A DNA stretch of 41,824 nt from Lentilactobacillus kisonensis DSM 19906 = JCM 15041. GTDB taxonomy: Bacteria; Bacillota; Bacilli; Lactobacillales; Lactobacillaceae. Under the pieces are notes generated by a model. That model was not told where the DNA came from and did not search any database. It saw only the letters and a program-made list of their open reading frames with translations. The position numbers were made by a program, and so were the translations under genes. Positions 32,905-40,563 of the stretch are shown piece after piece; the stretch's first letter is position 1; every line of letters starts with the position of its first letter. The DNA is taken from NCBI RefSeq assembly GCF_001434135.1, contig NZ_AZEB01000024.1, positions 1 through 41,824 on the forward strand, written 5' to 3'.

Positions 32905-34240
32905 TGGTTTCTCCTCCATTTCGATGAACCTGTTCCCACCGTTTAATCTGTTGCAACCGTTTTTTGAAACGGACTTCATTTCCCTGCTCGGTCGGTTCGT
33001 AGTAGGTATGCCCAATCAATGAGTCTGGCATCGTTTGCATGGTGGTCAATTTGTCCTTCGTTTCATGGGCATACTGATAACCCTTGCCGTAACCCAAGTC
33101 AGCCATCAATCCGGTTGGCGCATTTCTTAATTGCAGCGGCACTGGTTCATTAATCGAATGCTTGACGTCACTTTCGGCCTCGGTAACTGCCTTATAAACT
33201 GCGTTGGACTTTGGCGCCAGCGACAAATAAATGACCGCTTCAGTCAAATGAACGTTACACTCCGGCATCCCCAAAAACTGGCAAGCCTGAAAGACATTGA
33301 TCGCAACGTTTAACGCATTGGTGTCAGCCAAGCCAATATCTTCGCTCGCAAACCGCACTAGCCGACGAGCAATGTAAAGTGGATCTTCGCCGCCACTCAA
33401 CATCCGGGATACCCAATAGACCGCCGCATCCGGATCGCTATTTCGCATCGACTTATGAACCGCCGAGATAAGGTTATAGTGTTCTTCACCATGCTTATCA
33501 TATAAAAACGACTTGGTGTTCATCAATTGATGAAGATTATCAGCGGAGACAGTTACCTGATCGCCATTCTTATCACCATTGTTCACGGCCATTTCCAATG
33601 TGTTAAGCGCCACCCGAGCATCGCCATTCGCAAATTCAGCAATTGCTTTGACCGCGGCATCACTAATTTCAATTTGCTGCTTAGGAAACGCGGCTGGATT
33701 CTTTAACGTCTGGTGAATTAACTGAACAATATCGGCAACCTTGAGGCCATGCAGAACGAATACCTTACACCTCGATAAAAGGGCTGAATTGATTTCAAAC
33801 GATGGATTTTCGGTGGTGGCGCCAATTAGGGTAATGCTGCCGCGCTCCACAAATGGTAAGAAAGCATCTTGCTGGGCCTTATTAAACCGGTGGATTTCAT
33901 CAACAAACACAATCGTCTTGCCGCCCATTTCCCGATTGGCTTCGGCGTCCTTCATAATGTCACGGATTTCCTTAATCCCGCTGGTAACCGCGCTAAAGGT
34001 AATGAACTTGGCTTGGGTCTTCTTCGCAATAATTTCAGCTAGAGTCGTCTTGCCAACACCAGGCGGCCCCCAGAAAATAATTGACGGCAATTGATCACTC
34101 TCGATGATTTCTCTGAGAACTTTACCCTTACCGACTAGCTGTTCTTGCCCAACAAACTGATCTAAAGTCGTTGGCCGAACCCGGTAAGCTAATGGTTGAT
34201 TTTTTTTACTACTACCGGCAAATAACGATTCTTGTTTCAA
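32897..34240 (-). CDS. rarA: Replication-associated recombination ATPase RarA (MgsA)
   Basis: 447 residues, AAA+ clamp-loader-like. Walker A GPPGVGKTT near 59, Walker B VDEIHRFNKAQQDAFLPFVE, sensor TTENPSFEINSALLSRC, and the C-terminal tetramerisation/DUF domain MSGGEDP-like block (RMLSGGEDPLYIARRLVR). It acts at stalled forks on single-stranded DNA ends. Start is TTG at 34240, with GAAGGTGG upstream. First of a two-gene unit with the macrodomain gene. Confidence 0.95.
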   Translation of the reverse strand: MKQESLFAGSSKKNQPLAYRVRPTTLDQFVGQEQLVGKGKVLREIIESDQLPSIIFWGPPGVGKTTLAEIIAKKTQAKFITFSAVTSGIKEIRDIMKDAEANREMGGKTIVFVDEIHRFNKAQQDAFLPFVERGSITLIGATTENPSFEINSALLSRCKVFVLHGLKVADIVQLIHQTLKNPAAFPKQQIEISDAAVKAIAEFANGDARVALNTLEMAVNNGDKNGDQVTVSADNLHQLMNTKSFLYDKHGEEHYNLISAVHKSMRNSDPDAAVYWVSRMLSGGEDPLYIARRLVRFASEDIGLADTNALNVAINVFQACQFLGMPECNVHLTEAVIYLSLAPKSNAVYKAVTEAESDVKHSINEPVPLQLRNAPTGLMADLGYGKGYQYAHETKDKLTTMQTMPDSLIGHTYYEPTEQGNEVRFKKRLQQIKRWEQVHRNGGETNG

Positions 34241-34261
34241 ATGACCACCTTCTCACTTTTG

Positions 34262-34275
34262 CGAACGTATGTTTG
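34262..34275. promoter_or_regulatory. Candidate LexA/DinR (SOS) box for rarA
   Basis: CGAACGTATGTTTG fits the Gram-positive SOS box CGAACNNNNGTTCG with one mismatch. It sits about 15 bp after the -10, where a repressor would block elongation or initiation. Confidence 0.55.
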
Positions 34276-34289
34276 TGCTACTCAAGTTC

Positions 34290-34318
34290 ATTATACCTGA
34301 CAACCCATCACATGTTAA
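34290..34318 (-). promoter_or_regulatory. rarA promoter
   Basis: Minus strand TTAACA (34313-34318), 17-bp spacer, TATAAT (34290-34295). Confidence 0.75.
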
Positions 34319-34390
34319 TCCTAACGCCATTACGATTTCACTGCAGCATTTTAACCACTTGGCAATTTGTGCTAACCACTTAGCGACTTT

Positions 34391-34422
34391 TTGACGGATT
34401 TATCGTGTAGCTTTGCTATGCT
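34391..34422 (+). promoter_or_regulatory. Weak candidate promoter for the ABC operon
   Basis: TTGACG (34391-34396) and an extended -10 TGCTATGCT (34414-34422); spacing of 20 is long. Would place the hairpin repeat in the leader. Confidence 0.35.
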
Positions 34423-34430
34423 ATCCCCAA

Positions 34431-34550
34431 TAGGACAGCTGCGTCAGGCAGAAACCTGCGTGTAAGCACCCTGGCCAGAAATTCCAAACCCGGGAATTCC
34501 CGCCCAAGGCGACTTACCCTCCGGTTTCTAACCGCCTGACTCCGCTCACT
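34431..34550 (-). repeat. Hairpin repeat copy, reverse, before the ABC operon
   Basis: On plus TAGGACAGCTGCG to CCGCTCAC. Inner arms CCCTGGCCAG / CGCCCAAGGC pair less well than in other copies. It ends about 12 bp before the ribosome site of the ATPase gene. Confidence 0.85.
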
Positions 34551-34575
34551 ACTATTAATAAAGGAGATGGACACG

Positions 34576-35439
34576 ATGATTATTCAAGCAAAGGGGCTCA
34601 CTAAAGTATTCGGTAGCAAGATCGCCGTTAACCACATTGACTTATCAATCAAACAAGGAAATTTAACCGCCATTTTAGGGCCAAACGGAGCCGGCAAAAC
34701 GACAACCATTTCGATGTTAACTGGGTTGCTATCGCCAACCTCCGGCATCATTGAGCATCACCCGGGAGCCAAAATCAGCATGGTCTTCCAGCAAAGTATC
34801 CTCGATAATAATTTGTCGGTTTATGAAAATCTCATCATTCGCAACCGCATGTATCATTCGGCAGCTGAAAACCGCCTGGATTCACTCATTCAACAAGTTG
34901 GCCTCACAGCCTTTATCAATCAGAAATATGGTCACCTATCTGGTGGTCAAAAACGCCGGGTTGATATTGCAAGAGCCTTAATCAACCAGCCAGACGTTCT
35001 ATTTCTTGATGAGCCCACAACTGGCTTGGACATTCAAACTAGAGAAGCAATTTGGCAGCTGCTCCACGAGCTTCAAAAAACTGAATGTTTAACGATTGTT
35101 TTGACCACTCATTATTTGGAGGAAGCCGACCATGCCAATGCTGTTTATATTGTGGATCACGGCAGTATCATTGCAAAAGGGGCTGCTGAGGACGTCAAAC
35201 GTCAATATTCTAGAAATCAGCTGACTCTCAATATGAATGGTTCGTCATCCATTTCCACTAAACTACCAGAAGCCGCTCGCTTTGACCAACAGACTGACAG
35301 CATTGTCTATTTTCCGGCGACAACGGCCGAAGCCATCGACCTGTTAGCAAAGTTTCGCGATCAAATTAAGAGCTTCGAGTACCGTCAAGGCACCATGAAT
35401 GATGCCTTCCTCAATCTAACCGGAAGGGAGATGCGTTAA
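34576..35439 (+). CDS. ABC transporter ATP-binding protein
   Basis: 287 residues from ATG 34576 (AAGGAG 8 nt upstream; ATG 34567 is too near the ribosome site). Walker A GPNGAGKTT, Q-loop VFQQS, signature LSGGQKRRVDIARAL, Walker B LLFLDEPTTGLD and the switch His in TTHYLEEADHA are complete. Belongs to the drug/antibiotic exporter (DrrA-like) class. First of a four-gene operon with a permease, a LytTR protein and a DUF3021 protein. Confidence 0.93.
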   Translation: MIIQAKGLTKVFGSKIAVNHIDLSIKQGNLTAILGPNGAGKTTTISMLTGLLSPTSGIIEHHPGAKISMVFQQSILDNNLSVYENLIIRNRMYHSAAENRLDSLIQQVGLTAFINQKYGHLSGGQKRRVDIARALINQPDVLFLDEPTTGLDIQTREAIWQLLHELQKTECLTIVLTTHYLEEADHANAVYIVDHGSIIAKGAAEDVKRQYSRNQLTLNMNGSSSISTKLPEAARFDQQTDSIVYFPATTAEAIDLLAKFRDQIKSFEYRQGTMNDAFLNLTGREMR

Positions 35440-35440
35440 G

Positions 35441-36310
35441 ATGCACGCACTATATAAGCGAAACCTGCTTCTTTATTTTCGGGACCGATCCGGCGTCTTC
35501 TTTTCACTTCTTGGTGCCATGATTTCATTTATTTTGTATGTTATTTTTATTAAAAAAAGCATGGTTGCCGAATGGCAGCAGGTTCCTGGTTCCCACCAAC
35601 TATTAGATCTTTGGCTCGTTGGCGGCACGTTATCGATTACCGCGGTAACAACTACCCTCGCAACCTTGGGGCAGATGGTAAAAGACGAGGAGCACGACGT
35701 TATTAAAGACTTTTATTTAACCGACGTTTCACCATTCCAGCTCAAACTAAGCTATATGCTTAGTTCTGGCGTGATTGGCTTTATCATGCAACTGGCGATG
35801 CTCACAATCATGTTGGGCTATTTCAACGTAACCGATAATTTGGCGATCCCCTGGGGGAAATTGCCATTAATTATTTTGGTTGCCCTGTTGAGTGCTTTTC
35901 TATCAGTGGTTTTAAACATGCTAATTATTCAGTTTATCCACAAGATTGACACGCTAAGCAAAATCAACTCAATCGTTGGCACTGCCGCTGGCTTTTTAAT
36001 TGGTACCTACCTTCCGATCGGTGCCTTACCTCAATTTGCCCAATGGCTAATCAAGCTCACCCCGGGAGCCTACGTTGCGGCAATTTATCGGCAGATTTTG
36101 ATGTCGGCTAAAATTCACTCGGCCTTCCAATCACCAACCGAAGTAGCCCGATTCAATCAACTCATGGGTATCAAATTAGATTGGTCACATCTACTAAGTA
36201 TGACAGCCACCACTGAATTTTTAATATGCGTATTTATGGGTAGTATTTTGCTCATTTTCGTGACAGAATTGATTAAGAAGAACCAGAATACCATTGAACT
36301 GGGAAAATAA
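35441..36310 (+). CDS. ABC-2 type permease
   Basis: 289 residues with about six membrane segments. The N-terminal signature RNLLLYFRDRSGVFFSLLGAMISF is that of ABC-2 exporters, and TLATLGQMVKDEEHDVIKDF is the typical cytoplasmic loop after TM2. Starts 1 bp after the ATPase stop. Partner of the preceding ATPase; substrate unknown. Confidence 0.9.
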   Translation: MHALYKRNLLLYFRDRSGVFFSLLGAMISFILYVIFIKKSMVAEWQQVPGSHQLLDLWLVGGTLSITAVTTTLATLGQMVKDEEHDVIKDFYLTDVSPFQLKLSYMLSSGVIGFIMQLAMLTIMLGYFNVTDNLAIPWGKLPLIILVALLSAFLSVVLNMLIIQFIHKIDTLSKINSIVGTAAGFLIGTYLPIGALPQFAQWLIKLTPGAYVAAIYRQILMSAKIHSAFQSPTEVARFNQLMGIKLDWSHLLSMTATTEFLICVFMGSILLIFVTELIKKNQNTIELGK

Positions 36311-36334
36311 TGAGGGTTAGGGGATATAACTGGA

Positions 36335-36790
36335 ATGAAAATTCATTTTCAGAAAAATGAACAGCTGGCAGCCGACGAAATTAACATCACCTTATCTGCG
36401 GCTGACAAATCCCTTAAAGTAGACGAGCTAATTGCCTACCTCAAAAATTTTGATTTGATGCCACCAACCATCATTCCCATTAAATCTGCGGATCAAGTTA
36501 TTTTAGTGAAGCCACAAGATATTGAACTTATCGATGTTTCTGGGAGTACCCTTTTGATTTATACCAACCAAAAGGTCATTGAAACAAAGGGCCGGCTGTA
36601 TGCATTCGTTGACAAATTGAAGAATCCTAATTTTGTTCAAGTTTCTAAGCATGCCGTCATTAACATTGATCATTTGAAGTCACTTGAGGACAGTTTTGCT
36701 GGTGGGATGACTGCTTTTCTAACTGGAAACGTCAAAACCAGTGTCAGTCGAAAATATCTTTCGTTACTAGAACAACGGTTGGGATTGTGA
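36335..36790 (+). CDS. LytTR-domain DNA-binding regulator
   Basis: 151 residues. The C-terminal LytTR domain (about 55-150) has IPIKSADQVILVKPQDIELIDVSG, KLKNPNFVQVSKHAVINIDHLKSLE and TSVSRKYLSLLEQRL. The N-terminal about 50 residues are not a receiver domain, so it is a stand-alone LytTR protein, as in LytTR regulatory systems. In these the partner membrane protein restrains the regulator. Followed closely by that partner. Confidence 0.9.
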   Translation: MKIHFQKNEQLAADEINITLSAADKSLKVDELIAYLKNFDLMPPTIIPIKSADQVILVKPQDIELIDVSGSTLLIYTNQKVIETKGRLYAFVDKLKNPNFVQVSKHAVINIDHLKSLEDSFAGGMTAFLTGNVKTSVSRKYLSLLEQRLGL

Positions 36791-36802
36791 GGATAAACGA
36801 TT

Positions 36803-37210
36803 ATGAGGATATTCAAAACAACTTTAAAATTCTTTTTAGAAGGTGTCGAAATTGGCTCTGCTATCTATTTAATTGTCCTATTAATTGGCCTACAATCTTC
36901 GGCCCCCACTTCAAAAAATATTGCCAGCGTGATGATTATGGGCGGCTTGACTGGTCTATGTTCTTGGTTATTTACAACTGAGCGCATCTCGTTTCTAACA
37001 GCATTTGTCATTCACTTCTTCATTACGTTTGGACTCGTCACCATCATGATGGTCGTGAACGGCTGGTTAATTTGGAATAGTCTAACCTTCTGGACTGAAC
37101 TCATCATCCTTTACTTAATTATTTATGTGATCGCTTGGACGCTAGTCAGAATTGGCGGCTACACAAAGCTTAAACGGATTAACGCGATGTTAAAGAAACG
37201 TAACCAATAA
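36803..37210 (+). CDS. DUF3021 membrane protein, LytTR partner
   Basis: 135 residues with four hydrophobic segments and a basic C-terminal tail (LKRINAMLKKRNQ). A DUF3021-type protein next to a LytTR regulator is the known LytTR-regulatory-system pairing, in which the membrane protein inhibits the regulator. Starts 12 bp after the LytTR stop and ends the operon at a terminator. Confidence 0.85.
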   Translation: MRIFKTTLKFFLEGVEIGSAIYLIVLLIGLQSSAPTSKNIASVMIMGGLTGLCSWLFTTERISFLTAFVIHFFITFGLVTIMMVVNGWLIWNSLTFWTELIILYLIIYVIAWTLVRIGGYTKLKRINAMLKKRNQ

Positions 37211-37222
37211 CTGTTTCCATAC

Positions 37223-37270
37223 AAAAAATGAACCACCATTTCGCCTTACACGAAATGATGGTTCATTTTT
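37223..37270 (+). terminator. Terminator of the ABC-LytTR operon
   Basis: AATGAACCACCATTTCG and CGAAATGATGGTTCATT form a 17-bp stem with one mismatch, then TTTT. The A run before it also makes it usable on minus. Confidence 0.85.
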
Positions 37271-37338
37271 GATACCCTGATGTTAATTTAAGTTCAGTAT
37301 GATTAGATGTGGGGGAGATATACTCAAATCAACTCAGC

Positions 37339-37683
37339 TTATAGCTTGACATTAATCAAGTCAGCCGCAACGTGGAACACGTCAGTCAGTGACATGTTCT
37401 TGTCGGCAAACTTCTTATTTAGCAACAATTGCCTGAAGTCTTCGATTGAAATATTTTCGGTATCCTTTATAGGGAATCCTTGACCTGCGAATGAACCGGT
37501 TGTTAACGTCACGACCAGGCCATCACGACTATCAAGGCGGACATCATAGATTTCAAAGTAGTAGCCATCATCATAGCTCCCGCTTAAATCTTTATGATCA
37601 CGGAAGTAATTTGTAATAAACTTATGGAATTCTTCCTTTGATTGAACCGAATCTTTCCATTCCGTTTGAACAGTGTTTGCCAT
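37339..37683 (-). CDS. Unknown acidic cytosolic protein
   Basis: 114 residues, no signal peptide, no membrane segment. Pattern includes FHKFITNYFRDHK, SYDDGYYFEIYDVRLDSRDG and FRQLLLNKKFADKN. No domain recognised. GAAAGGAAGC precedes the ATG. Upstream lie a promoter (TTGAAA-16-TAGAAT on minus, 37788-37815) and a cre site at 37829, so carbon-catabolite control is likely. Single gene. Confidence 0.7.
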   Translation of the reverse strand: MANTVQTEWKDSVQSKEEFHKFITNYFRDHKDLSGSYDDGYYFEIYDVRLDSRDGLVVTLTTGSFAGQGFPIKDTENISIEDFRQLLLNKKFADKNMSLTDVFHVAADLINVKL

Positions 37684-37828
37684 ACTAAAGCTTCCTTTCT
37701 CTCTTAAACAAACCTAGTACAAACTCATAACACTCATAACATGGTTTAGAAATGTAAATGATTTTATATCTCTCACTTACAATTTTCATTCTAAACACTT
37801 TACCCCCGATTTCAAGGGAAAGTGGTTA

Positions 37829-37842
37829 TGTAAACGTTACCA
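37829..37842. promoter_or_regulatory. cre site (CcpA operator)
   Basis: TGTAAACGTTACCA matches the consensus TGWAARCGYTWNCW at every position. It lies between the divergent genes at 37339 and 37988, 14 bp upstream of the minus-strand -35. Confidence 0.75.
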
Positions 37843-37889
37843 GTTGTGTATTTGTAACATAACTTTTTTGGTGGTTTTCTGAAAAGAAA

Positions 37890-37903
37890 TGAAAGCGTTC
37901 TTA
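37890..37903. promoter_or_regulatory. Second, weaker cre-like site
   Basis: TGAAAGCGTTCTTA keeps the core of the cre consensus with two mismatches. It is closer to the gene at 37988, whose -10 candidates TATAAT lie near 37930-37945. Confidence 0.4.
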
Positions 37904-37987
37904 TATAGGTCAGAATCCCTTCTTGGCATTATAATTTATAATATAGTTGGCTTAAAGATAACTGTTGCCGCCTAGGAGGTGGTTACC

Positions 37988-38191
37988 ATGTCATTTAACC
38001 ATAATTTCTATAAGGATCCATACTTCATAGGATTATTATTCATGTTCATTATGTCCATTATCGCGATTATATCTATCGGAACACCACCAAATCTGTTGAG
38101 TTGGCAATGGTGGTTAGCCATTATTCTAGGAATCGCTTGGGTTGCGGTGTCCTTCTATCTTGGCACCCACCCACCGAAAAATCATCTGTGA
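37988..38191 (+). CDS. Small two-helix membrane protein
   Basis: 67 residues from ATG 37988 (GGAGGTGG 5 nt upstream). Two hydrophobic segments (FIGLLFMFIMSIIAIISIG and WWLAIILGIAWVAVSFYLG) are separated by a short loop with PPNLLSWQ. No family recognised. Preceded by cre-like sites and followed by a strong terminator, so it is a real transcription unit. Function unknown. Confidence 0.75.
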   Translation: MSFNHNFYKDPYFIGLLFMFIMSIIAIISIGTPPNLLSWQWWLAIILGIAWVAVSFYLGTHPPKNHL

Positions 38192-38206
38192 ATTCTAAGT
38201 TAATAA

Positions 38207-38246
38207 AGTGCGTGACGAGAATCGAGAAATTCGTCACGCACCTTAT
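38207..38246. terminator. Terminator after the small membrane protein gene
   Basis: GTGCGTGACGA, loop of 11, TCGTCACGCAC (perfect 11-bp stem), then CTTATTT. Confidence 0.75.
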
Positions 38247-38378
38247 TTGATATTAGAAATAAAAATCGATAAAGTTCGTCAGCTTGTTACCGGATATGGT
38301 AATCTAACAAATAGAGCTATTATTAAGAAGTTAAATAGATCTTTAAGTCGTTAAATTGCAACAGAGGAGCTACCAATA

Positions 38379-39281
38379 ATGAAGTTTAAACATCTTTTTG
38401 TCATCCTAGCCTTATTCATCGGCCTAATCGCGATTCCAACTGCAACCGCCCACGCTGACTCTGAGGACCCGGATGCGGTACTACCACACCGTATTTCTAA
38501 GAGCCAATTGGCTAAAATTCTAAAGGACTACGAGGACGTTTGGAGCAAGGTAACTTATTACAAGACAACCCGACCAGTTTCCATCACCGTTAAATTTAGC
38601 GATCGAAACGATACCAAGACCATCCACAAAGCAGTGGTTAAGATCCCGAAAAATACAATTGTCAGTGGCACTAAATCCGTCTTAGAAATTTCGAAGACTA
38701 AAACGCGAAGCATCTTTCAGTTTGGTTTTGATACATTAAGTTACGCGTTGATGAAACCAGTTTTGACCAATGAAATGGCCCTCTCGCGTCAATGGACCGC
38801 TGTGTACGCCAAGAAAATGGCTTCAATTAATAAATATTTCGTCAAAGTCAATCGTCCCGCTTACATGCCAGCCTATTCAACCCGCCCGTTTTACAAATAT
38901 CCGGGGGACAACGTCAAATTCAGTCCATGGAACGCTTCCACGGACCGCGTTAAGATCACCCCAGATGGTTACGTTGAATTCACCAAAATCAATCCTAATC
39001 AAGACACTTACCGCTCCTTTAACCTAGTTCCGGATGCCAGCGCTAAGATTCATAAGGCACACGTCAAAGGCAACACGCGTTACTTGTACTATTCCCATCA
39101 TGTAAAAGGCGTCGGTGATCGCCAAGTTGCTAAATCAGGGCCGACCAAGTATCGACTCGCAATCAAGAATTTGCATCGGCCTTTCACCATGTTCGATGGC
39201 GATCAAGGAAGCTTTTTAATGAGCCAGTATCAAGTTGGCCGAACCCTCTATTATACGCGAAGTGGCGGTTTTAGCGCCTAG
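38379..39281 (+). CDS. Secreted protein of unknown function
   Basis: 300 residues. Signal peptide: KFKHLF, hydrophobic core LALFIGLIAIPT, cleavage near AHA-DS (about residue 27). The rest is rich in basic and aromatic residues (PRPFYKYPGDN, KYRLAIKNLHRPF), no membrane anchor, no LPXTG motif, no catalytic motif seen. GAGGAG precedes the ATG. Likely an exported or wall-associated protein of lactobacilli; function not recognised. Confidence 0.75.
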   Translation: MKFKHLFVILALFIGLIAIPTATAHADSEDPDAVLPHRISKSQLAKILKDYEDVWSKVTYYKTTRPVSITVKFSDRNDTKTIHKAVVKIPKNTIVSGTKSVLEISKTKTRSIFQFGFDTLSYALMKPVLTNEMALSRQWTAVYAKKMASINKYFVKVNRPAYMPAYSTRPFYKYPGDNVKFSPWNASTDRVKITPDGYVEFTKINPNQDTYRSFNLVPDASAKIHKAHVKGNTRYLYYSHHVKGVGDRQVAKSGPTKYRLAIKNLHRPFTMFDGDQGSFLMSQYQVGRTLYYTRSGGFSA

Positions 39282-39401
39282 TTATAGATTGTTAGTTAAT
39301 GAGTGGTCTTCCTTTTGGCCGCTGCTTTTTTGGTTTGGTGACAACTGTTAGAACTGGCTATTAGCTTCTAGAATTTGCTTGACTAAGCGGTTTAGCTGAA
39401 A

Positions 39402-39517
39402 TGTGTGAAAGCAAGCAGAAGCCTGCACATAAGCCCCTCCCACCAAAAATCCCAAACCCATGAATTTTCGATGAGAGGGGCTTATGCTCCGGCTTCTAAC
39501 CGCTTGTTTTCACACTC
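39402..39517 (-). repeat. Hairpin repeat copy, type C ends, reverse
   Basis: On plus GTGAAAGCAAGCAG to CTTGTTTTCACAC. The ends differ from types A and B but pair with each other (GTGAAA/TTTCAC). Inner arms CCCCTCCCA / TGAGAGGGG pair. It abuts the ppk2 stop TAG. Confidence 0.85.
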
Positions 39518-39518
39518 T

Positions 39519-40415
39519 CTAATTATTTTTCAATTCCTCCAGTGCCTGCTCCAACTTTTGCTTTTCCGCTTTGTCCAAATCCGGATAACTCAACGGTAAG
39601 GTCTTCATTCGCTGATCGATAATATCTGACACACACAATCTTGAATACCATTTATCATCAGACGGAATCACGTACCACGGATTTTTCTTCGTCGCCGTGT
39701 TATTAATGGCATCTTCATATGCCTTTTGGTAATCATCCCAATACCGACGTTCCTGAATATCCGCTGATGAGAACTTCCAGTTATGATCTGGTAAGTCAAT
39801 TCGACGACGGAAACGATCTTTTTGTTCATCTTTCGACATATGAAGGAAGAACTTCAACACAAGGAACCCGTTTCGAGTTAAATAATCCTCGAAGAAATTA
39901 AAATCTTTAAACCGATCTTCGTAAAATTGATCATCTACTTGATTGAGCTTAGTAACCCCACCAATATGGGCGTTAACAATCAATTGGGGATGAACACGGC
40001 TAACCAGCACGTCCTCATAATATGATCGGTTAAAAATACCAATCATCCCTCGCGCTGGGATGTGCCTATGGATCCGCCAGAGGTAGTCATGTGACAATTC
40101 AATGCTGGTTGGCTGTTTGAAGCTAGTCACCTCACAGCCCTGAGGATTAACCCCACTTAGAATGTGACGAATCATGCTATCTTTACCAGCACCATCCATG
40201 CCTTGAATGACGACCAACACGCCGTAATGGGTTTGGGCGTACAATTTGCCCTGTAAGTCTTGTAAAGTTGCAATATTTTTTTCAATTCGAGCCTTAATAT
40301 CGTCCTTCGACAATTTTTCATCAACAGCGGTCGTTGCGGCTTTCTTAATTTTAAAATCGCTTTTACCTGTAAACCGAAATGATTTTTCTCGATCAAAAAT
40401 TTTCTTGTTGTCCAT
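39519..40415 (-). CDS. Polyphosphate kinase 2 family protein
   Basis: 298 residues from ATG 40415 (TTTGGAGG before it; the frame is open five codons up through that site). Walker A GMDGAGKD near 76, lid and Walker B-like FNRSYYEDVLVSRVHP, then KFFLHMSKDEQKDRFRRRID and WKFSSADIQERRYWDDY. PPK2 enzymes phosphorylate nucleotides with polyphosphate (class I on nucleoside diphosphates, class III on mono- and diphosphates); single-domain form here. Monocistronic, with repeats on both sides. Confidence 0.92.
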   Translation of the reverse strand: MDNKKIFDREKSFRFTGKSDFKIKKAATTAVDEKLSKDDIKARIEKNIATLQDLQGKLYAQTHYGVLVVIQGMDGAGKDSMIRHILSGVNPQGCEVTSFKQPTSIELSHDYLWRIHRHIPARGMIGIFNRSYYEDVLVSRVHPQLIVNAHIGGVTKLNQVDDQFYEDRFKDFNFFEDYLTRNGFLVLKFFLHMSKDEQKDRFRRRIDLPDHNWKFSSADIQERRYWDDYQKAYEDAINNTATKKNPWYVIPSDDKWYSRLCVSDIIDQRMKTLPLSYPDLDKAEKQKLEQALEELKNN

Positions 40416-40438
40416 TGCGTAATCCTCCAAAATTTAGA

Positions 40439-40559
40439 GTGAGCGGAGCAAAGCGGTTAGAAAGCGGAGCATAAGTCTCCTCTAACAGAAATTCCTGGGC
40501 TTGGAATTTTTGTTAGAGGTGCTTATGTGGAGCTTTCTGCTTTGCGCAGCTGTCCTAAT
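40439..40559 (+). repeat. Hairpin repeat copy, forward
   Basis: GTGAGCGGAGC to GCGCAGCTGTCCTAAT. Inner arms CCTCTAACAG / TGTTAGAGG pair perfectly. Confidence 0.9.
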
Positions 40560-40563
40560 AATA

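Noticed and set aside
32905-33015. Extension of the macrodomain protein
   Set aside because: Lies fully inside rarA; ATG 32904 has GGAGGAG and starts the conserved fold.
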